A stretch of 64,000 nt of DNA from Liquidambar formosana (GCA_039720395.1 CM077834.1:4856607-4920606); one strand, 5' to 3'. Positions 39,396-52,084 are shown, numbered from the stretch's first letter. Notes: generated by a model not told the origin, from the letters alone. A program made the numbers and translations.

Positions 39396-39747
39396 GCGTG
39401 TTCGATCCACGCTCACCGCATTTCTCTTTTATTTACCTCAAATTTTTTTTTCTACAGTCAAAGCCCATTTTTTCCTACAGTCAACGCCCAGTGAACTCAT
39501 TTTTTCCTCTTATCATTATTTAAAAGGTCTAGAAATTGATTTTTGTGAGGTTTTTATATTTTTATTTTCTCACTTACATATTTTTCATCTGTGCCGTCAA
39601 AGATTCCGGCGCCCCCGGAGGCGAAGCTAACACCAGTGAGGAACGCATTGCTCTTGTTGGACTTGGATGCCAGAGACAGATAGGGTGGTGAAGTAGGTAA
39701 GCCCAGTTTCTCAGCTGCCCAATATTGCATGAAAATCAAATATTATT

Positions 39748-39785
<38 letters not shown>

Positions 39786-41621
39786 TGGAGATGGAAAATG
39801 CACAATAGTAATCTGGGTTCTGTTTTTTTTTTTTTTCTTTTTTTTGGTTTTTTATGATAAGAAAAATCTGGGTTCTTCTATATTGACAAAGAATGATACT
39901 TTTGAAGGTACACATCTTCATAGTGCAAGAAAGACATTACTCTTTTTGACCTATACAAAATCAAATCCCATATGTTAGAATAGTTCTTTGAAAAAGAAAA
40001 AAATTAATTGGTCACAAGGAGTAATTTTTCTTAACCGCGTGTTTTAACCAAAAGTGACTTAATGTACATTATCTTTGTTAGATTTTTTTTTAATGGTCAA
40101 TCTTTATTTTTAAAATTTTTAAAAAAAAATTATTTTTGTGTGAATAAGAATACTATTGAAAAAAAAAAAAAAAAAAAAGAAAAAGAAAGAAAGAAAGATT
40201 GATTAGGCAAAGCACCGCGACATTAGGCTTTAGAGAATAAAAGTCGTTCATTTAGGATCTTTTCAAATAGCCCACTTTATCACTCAATAATGATCAAACC
40301 TGTACAAGTTGGCTGTTAGGCTGTCGATTACCGACAGGAAGTCCACCCAATCATGGAAGGCTTCATCAATTACAAATGGGGTCCATCAATTGACAGTCCA
40401 ATCCCAATTCACAGAGGCGAGAAAGAATTGAATATGTGTACGGTGGAGATTTAAGGACAGGTGCCTCAAGATGACACGTTCAATTTTGGGATACAACTCT
40501 TGTTCAATTTTAGGACACATGTGCATGTTTGAAGTACATGGAACTCACAGAAAATGAGAACAAAATACTCTTTGTTCTAAAATTCAGCCTTTGACCTCTA
40601 CAAACCGTAGGGTTTAATTTCGTGGTAGCGATTGATGTTAGCAATATAACTACATGCATTTATAACTTTTTTGGTTTTTCCATCATCTCAACCCATCTAG
40701 TGTTAAGTTTTGGGATTATTATAAATTGATATAATGTATTTTCGATCCATGTTGTTGAAAAAAAAAATTTTAAAAAAGAAAAGAAAAGAAAAGAAAATAT
40801 ATCGCTTAACCATGACCTATTTTTTTATATGATAGAATTGAGTTTTGAACCTCTAATTATGTCTTACAAGACCAACATATCTGAATACATTATTATTAAT
40901 TTTTTTTTTTTTTTTATAAATCAATTGAGAATATATTAAAAGAAAGAGTCAGGGTTATTCCCATCTCAACTTATTCAAACAAAACAAAGAGAGGTAAATC
41001 AGAGATTGGTATTAAACCAAATCTATTACAACGAGCTGTCCATTGAGAAAGCTCATGAACTGCAACATATCTGAGTACATAGATACCACCACATGCAGCT
41101 CCGACATAAAAGGTTAATACTCCAATCTTGCATGTTGAGTTGTGTTGAATCAAATTATTGTTATATATGGTGATTCACATATAAAAATTAAAAAAAGAAA
41201 AAGAAGGGAGGGGATTGTTATCTATGGTGATTCACAAGGGAAAAAAAAAAAAATGAAAGAAAGAGGGAGTGGGGGAAGAATCAATGATTTGAAATAATAG
41301 CTAAAGGGTCAATAACTGATCATCATGAAAAAGTTGACACAGCATGCTATAACTATTTATTAACTTACCAATAAAATCTGCAGCATTTTTGCCATTACTG
41401 AACCTTCCGGTTGCTTTTGCGCCGGGAAAATCAACGCCGTTGTGAGGAAAATCAGCTTTGGCAAGGGAGATCTTTAGGTAATTGTTGTTGCCCACGTCAA
41501 CTAAGGAGTCTCCAAAGACGTACACGGCCGGAACCATCTGAGCCTTTGAAGAAGAGAAGCAAAAGACCAAGAAAGAGAAGATGATGAAGTCGGTCACTGC
41601 AAAAACACTGTATAAAGCCAT
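37961..41621 (-). CDS. GDSL esterase/lipase, secreted
   Basis: Exons in transcription order: 41621-41369, 39714-39578, 39307-39083, 38529-38280, 38181-37961. All introns are GT-AG and in phase, giving 361 residues, typical for plant GDSL lipases. An N-terminal signal peptide (hydrophobic to about residue 23, SSSKAQ before the mature start) suggests secretion. All SGNH blocks are present: [12 protein letters not shown] (nucleophile Ser39), FASGGAGI (Gly118), GSNDIL (Asn175) and DLFHPTEAA (Asp326/His329). The mature enzyme should hydrolyse acyl esters in the apothecium-like extracellular space, i.e. the apoplast; the true substrate cannot be inferred. Intron 1 is 1.65 kb, and intron 2 contains an oppositely oriented tRNA-Phe. 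The 3' end faces MSH5, with 360 bp between the stop codons. Confidence 0.93.
39348..39420 (+). tRNA. tRNA-Phe (GAA)
   Basis: A 73-bp cloverleaf from GCGGGGATAGCTCAGTTGGG to GCTCACCGCA, without CCA and without an intron. The acceptor stem GCGGGGA pairs with the 3' end CACCGC region (one mismatch-type position). The anticodon loop CTGAAGA sits between TCAGA and TCTGA, placing GAA at 39381-39383. The T-arm holds GTTCGATCC (B box) at 39400-39408. A short T-rich stretch (TTTCTCTTTT) right after the gene can end Pol III transcription. The gene lies inside intron 2 of the GDSL lipase gene, on the opposite strand. Confidence 0.96.
39421..39431 (+). terminator. Pol III terminator of tRNA-Phe
   Basis: TTTCTCTTTTA directly follows the tRNA; the TTTT is a normal Pol III stop signal. 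Confidence 0.6.
39751..39782. repeat. GA microsatellite in GDSL intron 1
   Basis: About 16 uninterrupted AG units, 37 bp upstream (in transcription sense) of the exon 2 acceptor. Confidence 0.8.
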
Positions 41622-41697
41622 TGGATTACTGCAAAAAATCTCTCCCTCTCCCTCTCTCTCTCTAGTTTTGGAATATGGGGGCAGTGGGAAGGTAGGG

Positions 41698-41705
41698 TTT
41701 TATAG
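41698..41705 (-). promoter_or_regulatory. TATA box of the GDSL lipase gene
   Basis: Minus-strand CTATAAAA lies about 77-84 bp upstream of the ATG at 41621, followed by a CT-rich leader (41641-41664). Confidence 0.65.
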
Positions 41706-41839
41706 GGTGTGAGAAGTTGATGGGAGTGTACTGTACGTAGTGTCTGCATTCATGAATGTGAAAACAGGACGTTTTCCCAAAGCCGTGTGTGGCCTCCAAT
41801 GGAGAAAAAAAATATTTCCCAACCTTTTTTCTTCCTTTA

Positions 41840-42155
41840 CACAAATGGATGGATAGTTCACAAAGAATTCTATTTTGACCTTTTTCTATAATTTTTAAAT
41901 TTGCCGGTTTGGTATCCCAAATAAAAATAATTAAAAAACAAGATGTCATTCCTTCATTTGGAGCAAAGCTAGTCTTCAATATATTACATATATATAATCC
42001 AAAAAATAAATCAATATTCACCAACAGTTGTAGATAAAATTTCATTCACATCACAAATGGATGGATATTTCACAAAGATTTTTATTTTAACCTTTTCCTA
42101 TAATTTTTAAATTTGTCGGTTTGGTATCCCAAATAAAAATAATTAAAAACGAAGA
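41840..42155. repeat. Direct duplication of about 104 bp upstream of the GDSL gene
   Basis: Unit 1 (about 41840-41943) starts CACAAATGGATGGATAG and includes GGTTTGGTATCCCAAATAA. Unit 2 (about 42052-42155) repeats both with a few substitutions. The 108 bp between them are unrelated. Confidence 0.75.
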
Positions 42156-43787
42156 TCATTAGTTATAACCATCGCGCATGCATGTTTATTTATGATCATG
42201 ATTTGCATGACCGATTAATTTTCATTTGAAACATTGGGTAGATGATTTATATATACTTTTTATTTCCTCATATTTATAAGATTTTTTTTTTTTTTTTTTT
42301 TTGTCTATATAAATATTACATTGATTGAAAGGTCCCATCAAAAAAGTCTATAATATCATTTAGAAAAAAAAGTTGGTAATATACCAAGTAGTTTTGTAGG
42401 AGACAATGAGGGGAATTTCAAAGTGGACCTAACTCCCACTTTTGTCGAACTGAAGGGGGCCCATTATCACTCCCTTCCTAGATTTTTCTTTGAGATATCA
42501 AATTTAATTTGAGGTCAGCACAACATCCTTCCAATTAAGGGTACCGTCCCATCTTCAACCCATTTCATTCTGTTCCAGCTTTTATAATTTATAGTTTTTT
42601 TTTTCTTCATAGTTTTTTATTCTTTCATTCTAACAGAACCTGTCTACTTTGCCTTTTTTTTTTTCCCTTCTTTTAAATACCTTTTTTTAGTAGGCAAAGG
42701 TGCTACACCTGTTACTTCAATAATTCAATTCACTTGAACCAAAAAAAAAAAAAAATTCAATTCACTTTCATGGGTGAGAACGACTGACAGAACAGAATAC
42801 TTTGGAGGGTTCTGCCCTCCAAATTATTAATTATTTGGGTTTAAGGCTGCTAAGCTGAATTGTAGCTAATGTAATTCATGTTTTTTAGTTTTTACAATAA
42901 CAAAAATGAGTATTCCAAGGCTAAAATGTCTTGTATTTGAGCCTTTGACCTCGAAGTTTGGATTGATAAGCAGACAATTAGACACAAAGTAGACATGTTT
43001 ATCATGCATTATGTCGGACAAAATGCTATTCTTACCATCATTCATTTTTATCATCTTTCATCAATCACCTAATATGATAAATGATTTGCATGGTAACGCT
43101 GAATCAGTCCAATGGTTGGGTTGATGCGACGAGTACTGAAACAGTTCAATAATTATGTTTATTAAGTACTATCATGTCATCCGTCATATCATGCCATTAG
43201 TGTAAGGCGACAAAAGTAGCATTAAGAAAATAGCAAAGTTATTGCAGAATTATTGGACATAATGTCAAGTTTTGGCAAATGCTCTTCAACATGCCAACTT
43301 TTAACCATTCTTATATGTGTAGTGTATACTATCTTTTACAGTATATTTTTTATTTTAAAGCCAATCAAACCAAAATTATTTTTGACTCTCAACAACTAAT
43401 AAAGTGGAACTAATCGTTTTCCCTGCTTCCTATTCACATATTGTATGTATACACTTAGTGGCTGTGTTATTGAAGTGAACCTTTCTGCCTTTTGTATACC
43501 CGTATTTTCATTTTCTAGATTATGGATTTTTGATATCATGGAGTTGTGATTTTCATAGGGTATGTTCTTTAAACTTTTTCAAAATAATACTTCTGAAAGT
43601 ACTGAGAAAATGACGATCATTACTTTAATAACAATACTAACATTATTATTATTCTGTCTTTTTTTCGTTTTAGATTTTAAAAATTTATCTTGATTGGATT
43701 GCGATGATGAACAGAACATTGAATATTGTAATTCAATGTATAGATTTCATTGGTCATGTATGGTTCACGTAACCAATTGGCTCCGGC
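42156..43787. other. Intergenic sequence, no gene seen
   Basis: AT-rich with T and A runs (for example 42282-42302). No exon-like frames or transposon ends recognised. Confidence 0.45.
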
Positions 43788-43994
43788 CATGTTTGTTTAG
43801 TTGGAATGGAATGAATAGGAATGAAATATGATTCCATATTTAGAGTAGTCTGGAATGAAAAAATATTTGAAATAGATGTCTAAACATACTATTTGATTCT
43901 ATTCCCATTTAAATTAGTTCATCCAAACATGCTATTTAGAATGAATTGGAATGAGATTCCATTCCATCCATTTCATTCCCGCTAAACAAACATG
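43788..43994. mobile_element. MITE with CATGTTTGTTTAG ends
   Basis: It starts CATGTTTGTTTAGTTGGAAT and ends with an inverted copy reading CATGTTTGTTTAGCGGGAAT. The arms carry repeated GGAATGGAAT motifs. 207 bp, non-coding. The ends resemble the element at 62268-62512. The TSD is unclear. Confidence 0.65.
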
Positions 43995-44978
43995 ACAATG
44001 TATCTGTTGATGGCTACTTACTACTTGAATGTTGTGCTACGTTTTTGTGGGTTCACTAAAAATTATCTTTGCATGCACCCTATGCATCATCAAAACCCTA
44101 ATAATCTTAGACAGCTTAAAATTATAGCGATGAAATCTACCAACTATTTTACCCTCTTACTGAATCAACCCATTTGCCATCCAATGAAATGAAGATTGGT
44201 ACGTTACATATATGCGCCACCGTATGAACACTAGATGACTTGTGGGTCAGTGCCATCCTATGGAAAATGTGTGCACCACTAAATTAGTGGTGGGTGGTCC
44301 CTCAACACGGCGGTGTGAAAGCATTATTTTAATCACATAATCCTCCTTATCATGGCCCAAAAAATGGAAAAACCACAATGTCATCTACGTACTTAGTCTT
44401 CTTTTCTACGACGTTGTATATGGTTTGGCTTTTGTCAATTCTAAATCCACACTTTAGATTTTTTGTTCCCTTCTCTTTTTTTTTGCCTTTTTTGGTTGCG
44501 TGGAAAACTAGAAATACAAACATGAACCATATAATAAAAAAATAAAAAAATAAAAATCTTCAATCATTATCAACAAATAATTCAATTACACTACAGTGTA
44601 TATATCCATAGACCAACGACTGCGACTTAACTTGTCTCCGGCAGAAATCGTAGACTAAACCCGCGTTACGCGTTGGCCCAAGGATGGTTCAGTCGGCCTT
44701 GCATGTTCACAACCATTTTTTTTGGATCTTGTCTTTATTTATTTTTATTTTATTATTATTTTTTATAAATAATTTGGGAAGGAGAGTGGGTATGGGCTTG
44801 GTATTGATAAGTCACCAGGGCAGCTCCAGGCCTCAAGTTAGAGGACCATCTGATTTGCAGACAAGGCCCATGCACTAGAATTTATGCTTGGTCCGACTTA
44901 AAGATGTGATTAATCTGTATTTAACTTCGAACTTCTAAGATTATTTCATAGAACTATACTGCCTATTGTATTAATTAA
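43995..44978. other. Intergenic sequence, no gene seen
   Basis: No gene or element end identified; short chance frames only. Confidence 0.45.
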
Positions 44979-45952
44979 CTAGGGTAAGACCCGAGCATCT
45001 GCACGGGATAAAATACCTGATAAAATATCATTCTTTTCATTATAAATATATTGGAGAAAATCCTAAAATATACGATACAATTTTTTTTTGGAAAAGTCAA
45101 ATTCTTTTTTTCTTAGTTCAACTTGTAAACACACATATAAATACATAAGTATATACACAAAGCAATAGTATTAATGAACAAAATGCAAAAGACATGATGA
45201 GTAATACAATCAATAAAACAAAGAAAAGAGAACTCAACGACAGCAGCAAAACTTAGTTAATATTACTTATAGATCTTTCAACCTACAAAAATACTCGGCA
45301 AAATATAAATGTGTCAACCTATTTGATTAAAAACTAAAGTAACAAATATCAAAGTCATACGTTGTTACCAAAAGTGGGCGTGCATGGGAGACCATTGGGA
45401 AGTTTACCTCCATAACCATAAAAGAGAGAAAAGAAGATATGAATATTGCAATAGGAAGGAGAAAGCCAACATTTAAACCTCTCTAACGGTTGCAAACGGA
45501 TTGGGATTTTGTGAAGTTTGGGACTTTAACTTCATAGTGAAGTTACCGCTGGATTGACGCCACGTGGGTAAGGGAGAAGAAAAGACGGCTTAGATTCATT
45601 AGTGGAAAAGCAGTTTCCAGAGTTGTGGTTTCAATTGCTTTGCTATCAACGAATCTGAGCCGTTCCTTCTTCTCCCTTGCCATGTGGCGTTAATCCAACG
45701 CTAACTTCACTATGTAGGTAAAGTCCCAAACTTCACCAAATTCGAATCCGTTGCAAACCTACTGTAAGATAAGAGAGGTTGCAACGTTAGAAACAAATGC
45801 TTAAAAGATAACTACGAAGAAGTTATGTAAAAATGGATCTCTTTAAATCTATCTTTAAATATATATACATATATATAAAACAAAGAAAGCGCCATGTGAC
45901 TGCATAAAAATTCGCCAAATGGCAATCTTGAACACTACTTTTATATATTAGA
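44979..45952 (-). mobile_element. Non-autonomous Helitron 2
   Basis: Read on the minus strand it begins TCTAATATATAAAAG (5' end at 45952) and ends CTAG at 44982-44979. An imperfect hairpin CCCGTGCAGATGCTCGGG (45007-44990) lies shortly before that end. The flanks are T at 45953 and A at 44978, so it sits in an AT dinucleotide. It has no coding capacity. Inside lies a long foldback (45489-45757). Confidence 0.82.
45489..45757. repeat. Long inverted repeat inside Helitron 2
   Basis: The left arm (45489-45597: GTTGCAAACGGATT, GTGAAGTTTGGGACTTTA, ACGCCACGTGG, GGGAGAAGAA) is matched on the opposite strand by the right arm (45651-45757: GTTGCAAACGGATT, GTGAAGTTTGGGACTTTA, ACGCCACATGG). The arms are about 107 bp with a loop of about 53 bp. 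A transcript would fold into a long hairpin. Confidence 0.8.
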
Positions 45953-46113
45953 TAGATTAGATTTATCAATTTATTTAAAATTACCAATAAGTTTGTAAAC
46001 AAGTATTATACTATTATCTTTTACGAGGCAACGATGGAAAAAACATTTTCCCCCCCACCCCCATGTAAACAAGTATTATACTATTTTAATTCTGGGCCTA
46101 ATGTTGAGCCAGG

Positions 46114-46122
46114 CAGGGATTA
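46114..46122. repeat. Left TSD of MULE copy 2
   Basis: CAGGGATTA, repeated exactly at 46940-46948. Confidence 0.92.
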
Positions 46123-46428
46123 GGGAACGGCTATTGCAACCCCCCAAAGGGTTAAGTTGCCGCCCCAAATTTTTTAAAGAGAAAAATGATGCTGCAAAAT
46201 GACCAAAAAGGGCCTTATGCAACCCACCCCTCTCCGGCACCCTTCTCCGGCGCCCACCCCACCGGCGACACCTTCCTCCCCTTCCTCTTCTTCTCTTCTT
46301 CTCTTCTTCTTTTTTTTTTCTTTTCCTTCCCAGAACCCATCTCCTGCACCCCACCCCTCTCCCGTACCCCCCCTCGTCGGCAGCTCACCCCTTTCCCATA
46401 CCTTCCTCTTCTTCCCTCTTCTTCTCTT

Positions 46429-46460
<32 letters not shown>

Positions 46461-46554
46461 CATAGAACCCCTCTCCCGCACCCCCCCTCGTCGGTAGCCC
46501 TCCTCCCCTTCGCCGGAAAAAATGGAGGAATACACAAATCTAACCACAGAGGGG

Positions 46555-46587
<33 letters not shown>

Positions 46588-46939
46588 AGAAGAAGAGGGA
46601 AGAGGAAGAACTCCCGTCGCCCCTACCCCACCCCACCACCGGAAAAAATGGAGGTTTTGACAAAAAAAACCTCCCCCCACAGATCTGACCAGCAGAAGAA
46701 GGAAAGAAAAAAAAAAGAAGAAGAAGAAGAAAGCAGAGGAGAAGGAGAGAGAGGAGGAGAACCTTCGTCGCCGTTCTCCCGTCGGGGGGGAATGGGGTGG
46801 GTGAAGGCGTGGGTGAGGTTAGGGTTATTTAGAAGAGGGGTGTTTTAGTCTTTTAAAGGGGTGGGTATATATATTTGGGGGGGTGGGGATATCAGCTAGG
46901 GGCAACTTAACCCTTTGAGGGGTTGCAATAGCCGTTCCC
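46123..46939. mobile_element. Non-autonomous Mutator-like element, copy 2
   Basis: This 817-bp relative of the element at 5225-6334 starts GGGAACGGCTATTGCAACCC and ends GGTTGCAATAGCCGTTCCC. A perfect 9-bp TSD, CAGGGATTA, flanks it. Its terminal inverted repeats of about 40 bp include CAAAGGGTTAAGTTGCC. The layout is the same: a CT-rich left half, an AG-rich right half, and the CCGGAAAAAATGGAGG module at about 46512 and 46640. It shares the subterminal ACCAAAAAGGG and GGGTGGGTATATAT blocks with copy 1. No transposase. Confidence 0.9.
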
Positions 46940-46948
46940 CAGGGATTA
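46940..46948. repeat. Right TSD of MULE copy 2
   Basis: CAGGGATTA, identical to 46114-46122. Confidence 0.92.
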
Positions 46949-48499
46949 TTAGGCAAACATAGTCCCACTGGGCTTGATGTTTGATCTTAGACCGAATCCA
47001 GCTCATCTACATGCCTTGGCCTACCCATACTCATCACATCTCCCTTCCTTTTGGAAGATTGATAGAATCTATCCGTAGTGCTTGAAGAGTTGAAGGAAAT
47101 TTTAATTGGGAAAAAAACAGGAGGAAAAAAAAGATGGTTGTTTGGTTAGTAAGGCCCTTCAGGCGTTAGTGGGCCTGTGGAGTACCGGCCCGTAATCCAT
47201 CCACCGACGAGAGCGGAAGGTGTTCGCTGCTCTGTGAAGCCAGCCTGGCGCAGTGCCCTCCACTCTAAGAGCCACGAAATCTAGGCCTTCGCCCAAATTC
47301 CATGACCCAACTCTCAACTTGGATCGGGCGGGCCAGAGAATCACCCCAGCAAGTCCAACCTGTCGGACCGAACTAATATCCAACCAACTTGATGCTCCGC
47401 TTGGTCACAAGCCCGCGCTACCAGGCTCAGCGATTGGTTGAGGTAGATAACCCATTTATAAGGAAACGACTTGTTTTGTATCTAGTCGATGTGGGATTCG
47501 GGACAAAGCAAAAGTTGCTTCCATTAGCGCCATAAGGCCTGTTGATGAGTTGTTGATTAGAGCGTTTATTCATTGCTTTCGGTAATCAAGAAACTTATGC
47601 AACAAAGCGAAATATAAGAAATGAAAAACATAATGGTAGGATTTAATTTTTCAACATTCGTTTGGTTTACAAGAACATTGTAAAAATACAAGTCTCAAAC
47701 TTTCTCGTGATGTTTTTTCTTAAAAGATGATACCGTGAAAAATTTTTCTCATAAAGAAGAGTTAGTGGTAAGGTTCCCAACTTTTCACGACAACCAAAAC
47801 GCACAAAAAGTAAGGGATGGTGATCAACGTTAAATTCATTTTCTCTTATTTTTCCTTTTCTTTTCCCATCAATCAAACAAAACATATATTTTCATTTTTT
47901 CCTTTCCTTTCCATCAATCAAACAAAACGTAACCTTGTGCGCCACAAATGAAACATCGAGAAAGGGAAATGGGATAATTCGAGCCATTCATAAGAGTATT
48001 GGGATTACTTCATTTTCCTGGCTGTTTACATTGGCATCAAACGGGACATTGCAGCTCAAGGCAAGTGAATTCAAAAGCAAGATGTAAATGAATAACTTGA
48101 AGACTTTGAGATCTCTTTGTCAACTTCATAACCTAACATGGGATCAAATTGCTCTTTTTATTTAACAAAACAATGATAGATCGACGAGATGATTGATCAC
48201 TCACCGTATTTACCCTACAAAATTACATAAAGATATTGAATCCCTAGAGAATTTCCTCATCAAGACTCTTTGGAAAAACAAAATTTGGAAAAAAAATAAA
48301 AATTGGGAACTGTATATTGTGCATGCTTAAATATACAAGGCTGGAAAATTCCTCCTCGACGCATCCTGGTGCTGGCCATAGCATCAAGGGAAGCAGCAGC
48401 AGCCACTGCCTAAATGTGACCATCTATCGTTCTATTTTTGGCCTCCCATCTGTAATAGTACTTGCTGCATGACTGATAACCAATTGGAATAACAATTGA
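46949..48499. other. Intergenic sequence downstream of APR
   Basis: The 47160-47450 part is noticeably more GC-rich than its surroundings and ends near TCGATGTGGGATTCGGGACA, a phrase often found in plant repeat elements. No ends could be set. The stretch just below 48500 should contain the APR 3' UTR. Confidence 0.4.
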
Positions 48500-51400
48500 T
48501 TACTGCAAAGTTTTCACAAAAGCCATCAAAGAATCAACATCCCTCTTCTCAGAGGGGTACTTGATTGGCCTGGAAGTGTGTTTTGGGAAGAACAGTATTG
48601 TGGGAAAACTCCCCAGTTGCAGTTCTCGCTCTGCAAATGCCTTTTGATCACCATCGGCCCTGAACTTCCCCACTTTCACTCCTGTCCCTGCCAGCTTCTC
48701 CGCCAATTCAACGTAGGATCCTTCCATCGCCTGCTCAAAACCAGAGATAAATTAGTTAAATGCTACTGAACTTGGCATACTGCATTTCAGCTTATATACA
48801 TTTGTAGAATAATAATTACCTGGCAGAAGCTGCACCAAGGTGCATAAAGCACAACAAGCCATGGTTCTCTTCGGTTTTCCAATTTAGCCAAGTTCTCTAT
48901 CCCAGTTCTATTCAAGGCAACCAAATTTTGGCTGTTGAAGATGTCAGTGACAGTGGCACTCCCGTTTGCATGGACAGCACCATTTCCATTGCCATTGAGT
49001 TGAGGCACCTCTTCTTGTTTGATGTTTCCTTTGTGAAGGCCGCACTCCTTAGCCTTGGCATCTTCCCACCACCATCTTCCCTCCCTCTCATGCTGCCCAG
49101 GCAGGACTGGCCTCGTGCAAGGCTCACATCCGATAGAGACGTATCCTTTTGAGTGCAAGGAATTGATAGGTACATTCACGGCCCGAAGGAAGTTCCATAT
49201 GTCTTTGCCATCCACATTGGCCACTGGATTCCACTTCACCAAGCTGCCAATACCACCATCCATTCCTTCAAAGACGGGATCCACCTGGACAACAGGAATT
49301 TCAGCCCTTGTGCCTGGGGACTGATCTTTTCTTTGCCCAGTTATCCAGGCTCGGAGACCCTTAAGGGCCCTCCTTAGGGGCCTCACCTTCCTAACTCTGC
49401 AGCACTCTTGGTGCCCGTCCTCATAGAAAGAAAAGAGTCCCTTACTCCTTACTAGTGCTTGTACCTCAATGGCATCGGGGAACATGTACTCAATTCGAAT
49501 GCCATAGTGCTTCTCAACGGTGTCAAAAAACTGGTAAGTTTCTGGGTTTAGCCTCCCTGTATCCAAGCTGAACACCCTAAAGGGCCGACCGGTTAGTCGG
49601 GCATACTCAATCAAGACCACATCCTCCGCACCACTGCAGGAAATCAACATCAATTGAAACTTTAATTTTCTTACTTATAATAATATAGTATATGCTAATA
49701 TAGAACACAAGGTTGAGAATTTTGAATCTGATTGCATGATGTTTGTCCTTTTTCTTTAGCATTTAAACATTGCAACTTTAGTTTTACTGACTACAGTAAT
49801 ATAGTACATGCTAATATAGAACACAAGGTTGAGAATTTCGAATCGGATTGCCTGATGTTTGGATGCAAATCCTTTTTCTTTAGTATTTAAACATTGCATG
49901 TCAAAACCAATAACAGAAAAATAAGTACCCCTTTTGAGAAGATTTGTAACAGGATTGACAATTTAAAAAATCTAATACTCGTAGAACTGCTAAGAAAAGT
50001 CATAACAGTACTCTAAGGATATGTTAGGATGTCCCGTGGATATTGAATTGGTTAACTGCGTTTTGCATTTAAAATCCATAGTTACGAATCGGCAATTCAA
50101 GAGGATCAGCCATCATTGTAAATTTCATTGAAAAAAAAAAAAAAAAATTGAAACAACGGCATTTCATGAAGAATCCTCTTAACATGTACCCTTGGGGCAT
50201 ACTTCCAGGAAACTTCAAGGACACATCAGAGAGAGAATACACGTTTACTCTTTGCACACAAATCATCAATCTTATGAGGCACGCCCACATATTTTGTGGA
50301 CTTTATATTTTTTAAGGCAGCCACATATTCGGAAAGTGGTTGTGTGTCCTTTTAACGTGTACCCTTAGGGCATACGTCCAGGAAACTTCAAGGACACCTC
50401 AGAGAGAGAATACACATTTACTCTTTGCACACAAATCATCAATCTTATGAGGCACGCCCACATCTTTTGTGGACTTTATATTTTTTAAGGCAGCCACATA
50501 TTCGGAAAGTGGTTGTGTGTCCTTTTTTTTCGTTTTTTTATATAGACACATGTTCTTAACCTTCGATTAACATTTGCTCAACATGTGCTCTAAGGGAACA
50601 CGTCAACGATTTCATTTCATGAATTTCTAAAATTAATCCTCGCCCATCCTTTATCGGAAAGGGCTATAACATTTTTTGATGACCCAATTCAAGATGATAA
50701 CTTTGTGACTTAGATGCCAAGTTAAATACGAATGGCGACTTTCAAATGCCATGTGACAACCAAACAGACTTTAGGGCCATCAAAAACAGTTTTCTGCTAT
50801 CCCTGGTCCAATACAAGTGGGATTTCAGTTTTCAACAAGTAGATTGCAACAGACTGACATTTCGCATGTTTGAACTCACGTCGGCTGCTCTATAGCCATT
50901 CTTTTAACCTAATCTTTTTAGCTTGTGGGTGACGGGTAGCAATTTTAAGAAAAAGGAGCAAAATGGAAAAGGAAATACCTAAAAGCAATGGCGATGTCAT
51001 TCCCAAATTTCTCAAGGGCTTTGTCCATAATTCCAAGTGGGGATGCATTTTCAAGCTCTTTTGCCAACTTCTCAAAGTCCTCTGTCTCTACCTTATCTAC
51101 AACTTCTGCAAATTCCACAATAACCAGGGAACAAATCAGTCATCACACAACCCTTATATTGCTTAAAAACTAGGCACTGAGTATTCAAAAATTGGAACGT
51201 CAGATCAAAAATAAAGAGTTGATTCTAAAAGATAGGGGTCATGGTTGGCAGACATACCAGGGGCGACCATGGTTGCTGCTTGAGGAACCACAGAATCATT
51301 CCTCTTTGGTTCTGCGTACACTGGTTTCACTAAGCATCGTCTCCGATGAGATGTCCCCACCGTTGGTGGAACCACTGGTCGATCAACTGGTCGAAATGAA

Positions 51401-52050
51401 CCAATCCATGGAGCTGCAGACACCAAAATGTAAATACGCGTCCATTAGATACCAAGAGACACAGAGAGAAAGACAATTTGAACTGTAAATTGTGGTCTTT
51501 CCTCCAATTTTTTCTAATTTTTCTGAAGACAAAAACAAGAAGAAACAAAAACACTTTGAAATTGGGCGTGTTTGGTTCCATTATCAAAAACAATTTCTCA
51601 AAGAAGCATTTTCAGAAAATTTCCATGCAGTTTTCTGTTTTATGCTACTAACAGAACAGAAAACAATTTTCGAGGCACATAAAAGGGCCCGTTTGACAGT
51701 AAATTCTGAAAACTATTCCCAAAATTGCATTTCTTCCCCAAAAAAAAAAAAAGAAACACCACACAATTTGAGAGCATGTTGTTTTCAATAATTTTATATA
51801 GGAAACAGAAATTGAATACATATATTTATATGCTCTCTAAGAATTAGCTATTTTGAGGAAAAATTTCCAGAGAACAAATTTTCGAAACATGTTTTCTGCT
51901 TGCTTTCATTTTCATTTTCATTTATTTTCCCCTTTTTGCAACTTTAAGAACCAAAAAAACCGTTTCTAGAAACAGGCCCTAACTAATCATCCTCGAATTC
52001 GTTCGTTTTCTATAGTTTCCTTCATTTTCTCAGCAACCAACATGATTGTG

Positions 52051-52084
<34 letters not shown>

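Noticed and set aside
46076..46848. Similar low-complexity frames near MULE copy 2
   Set aside because: Same explanation as copy 1.
48912..49377. Plus- and minus-strand frames of 74-89 codons inside APR
   Set aside because: Overlap APR exon 4 in other frames, while exon 4 contains all diagnostic APR motifs.
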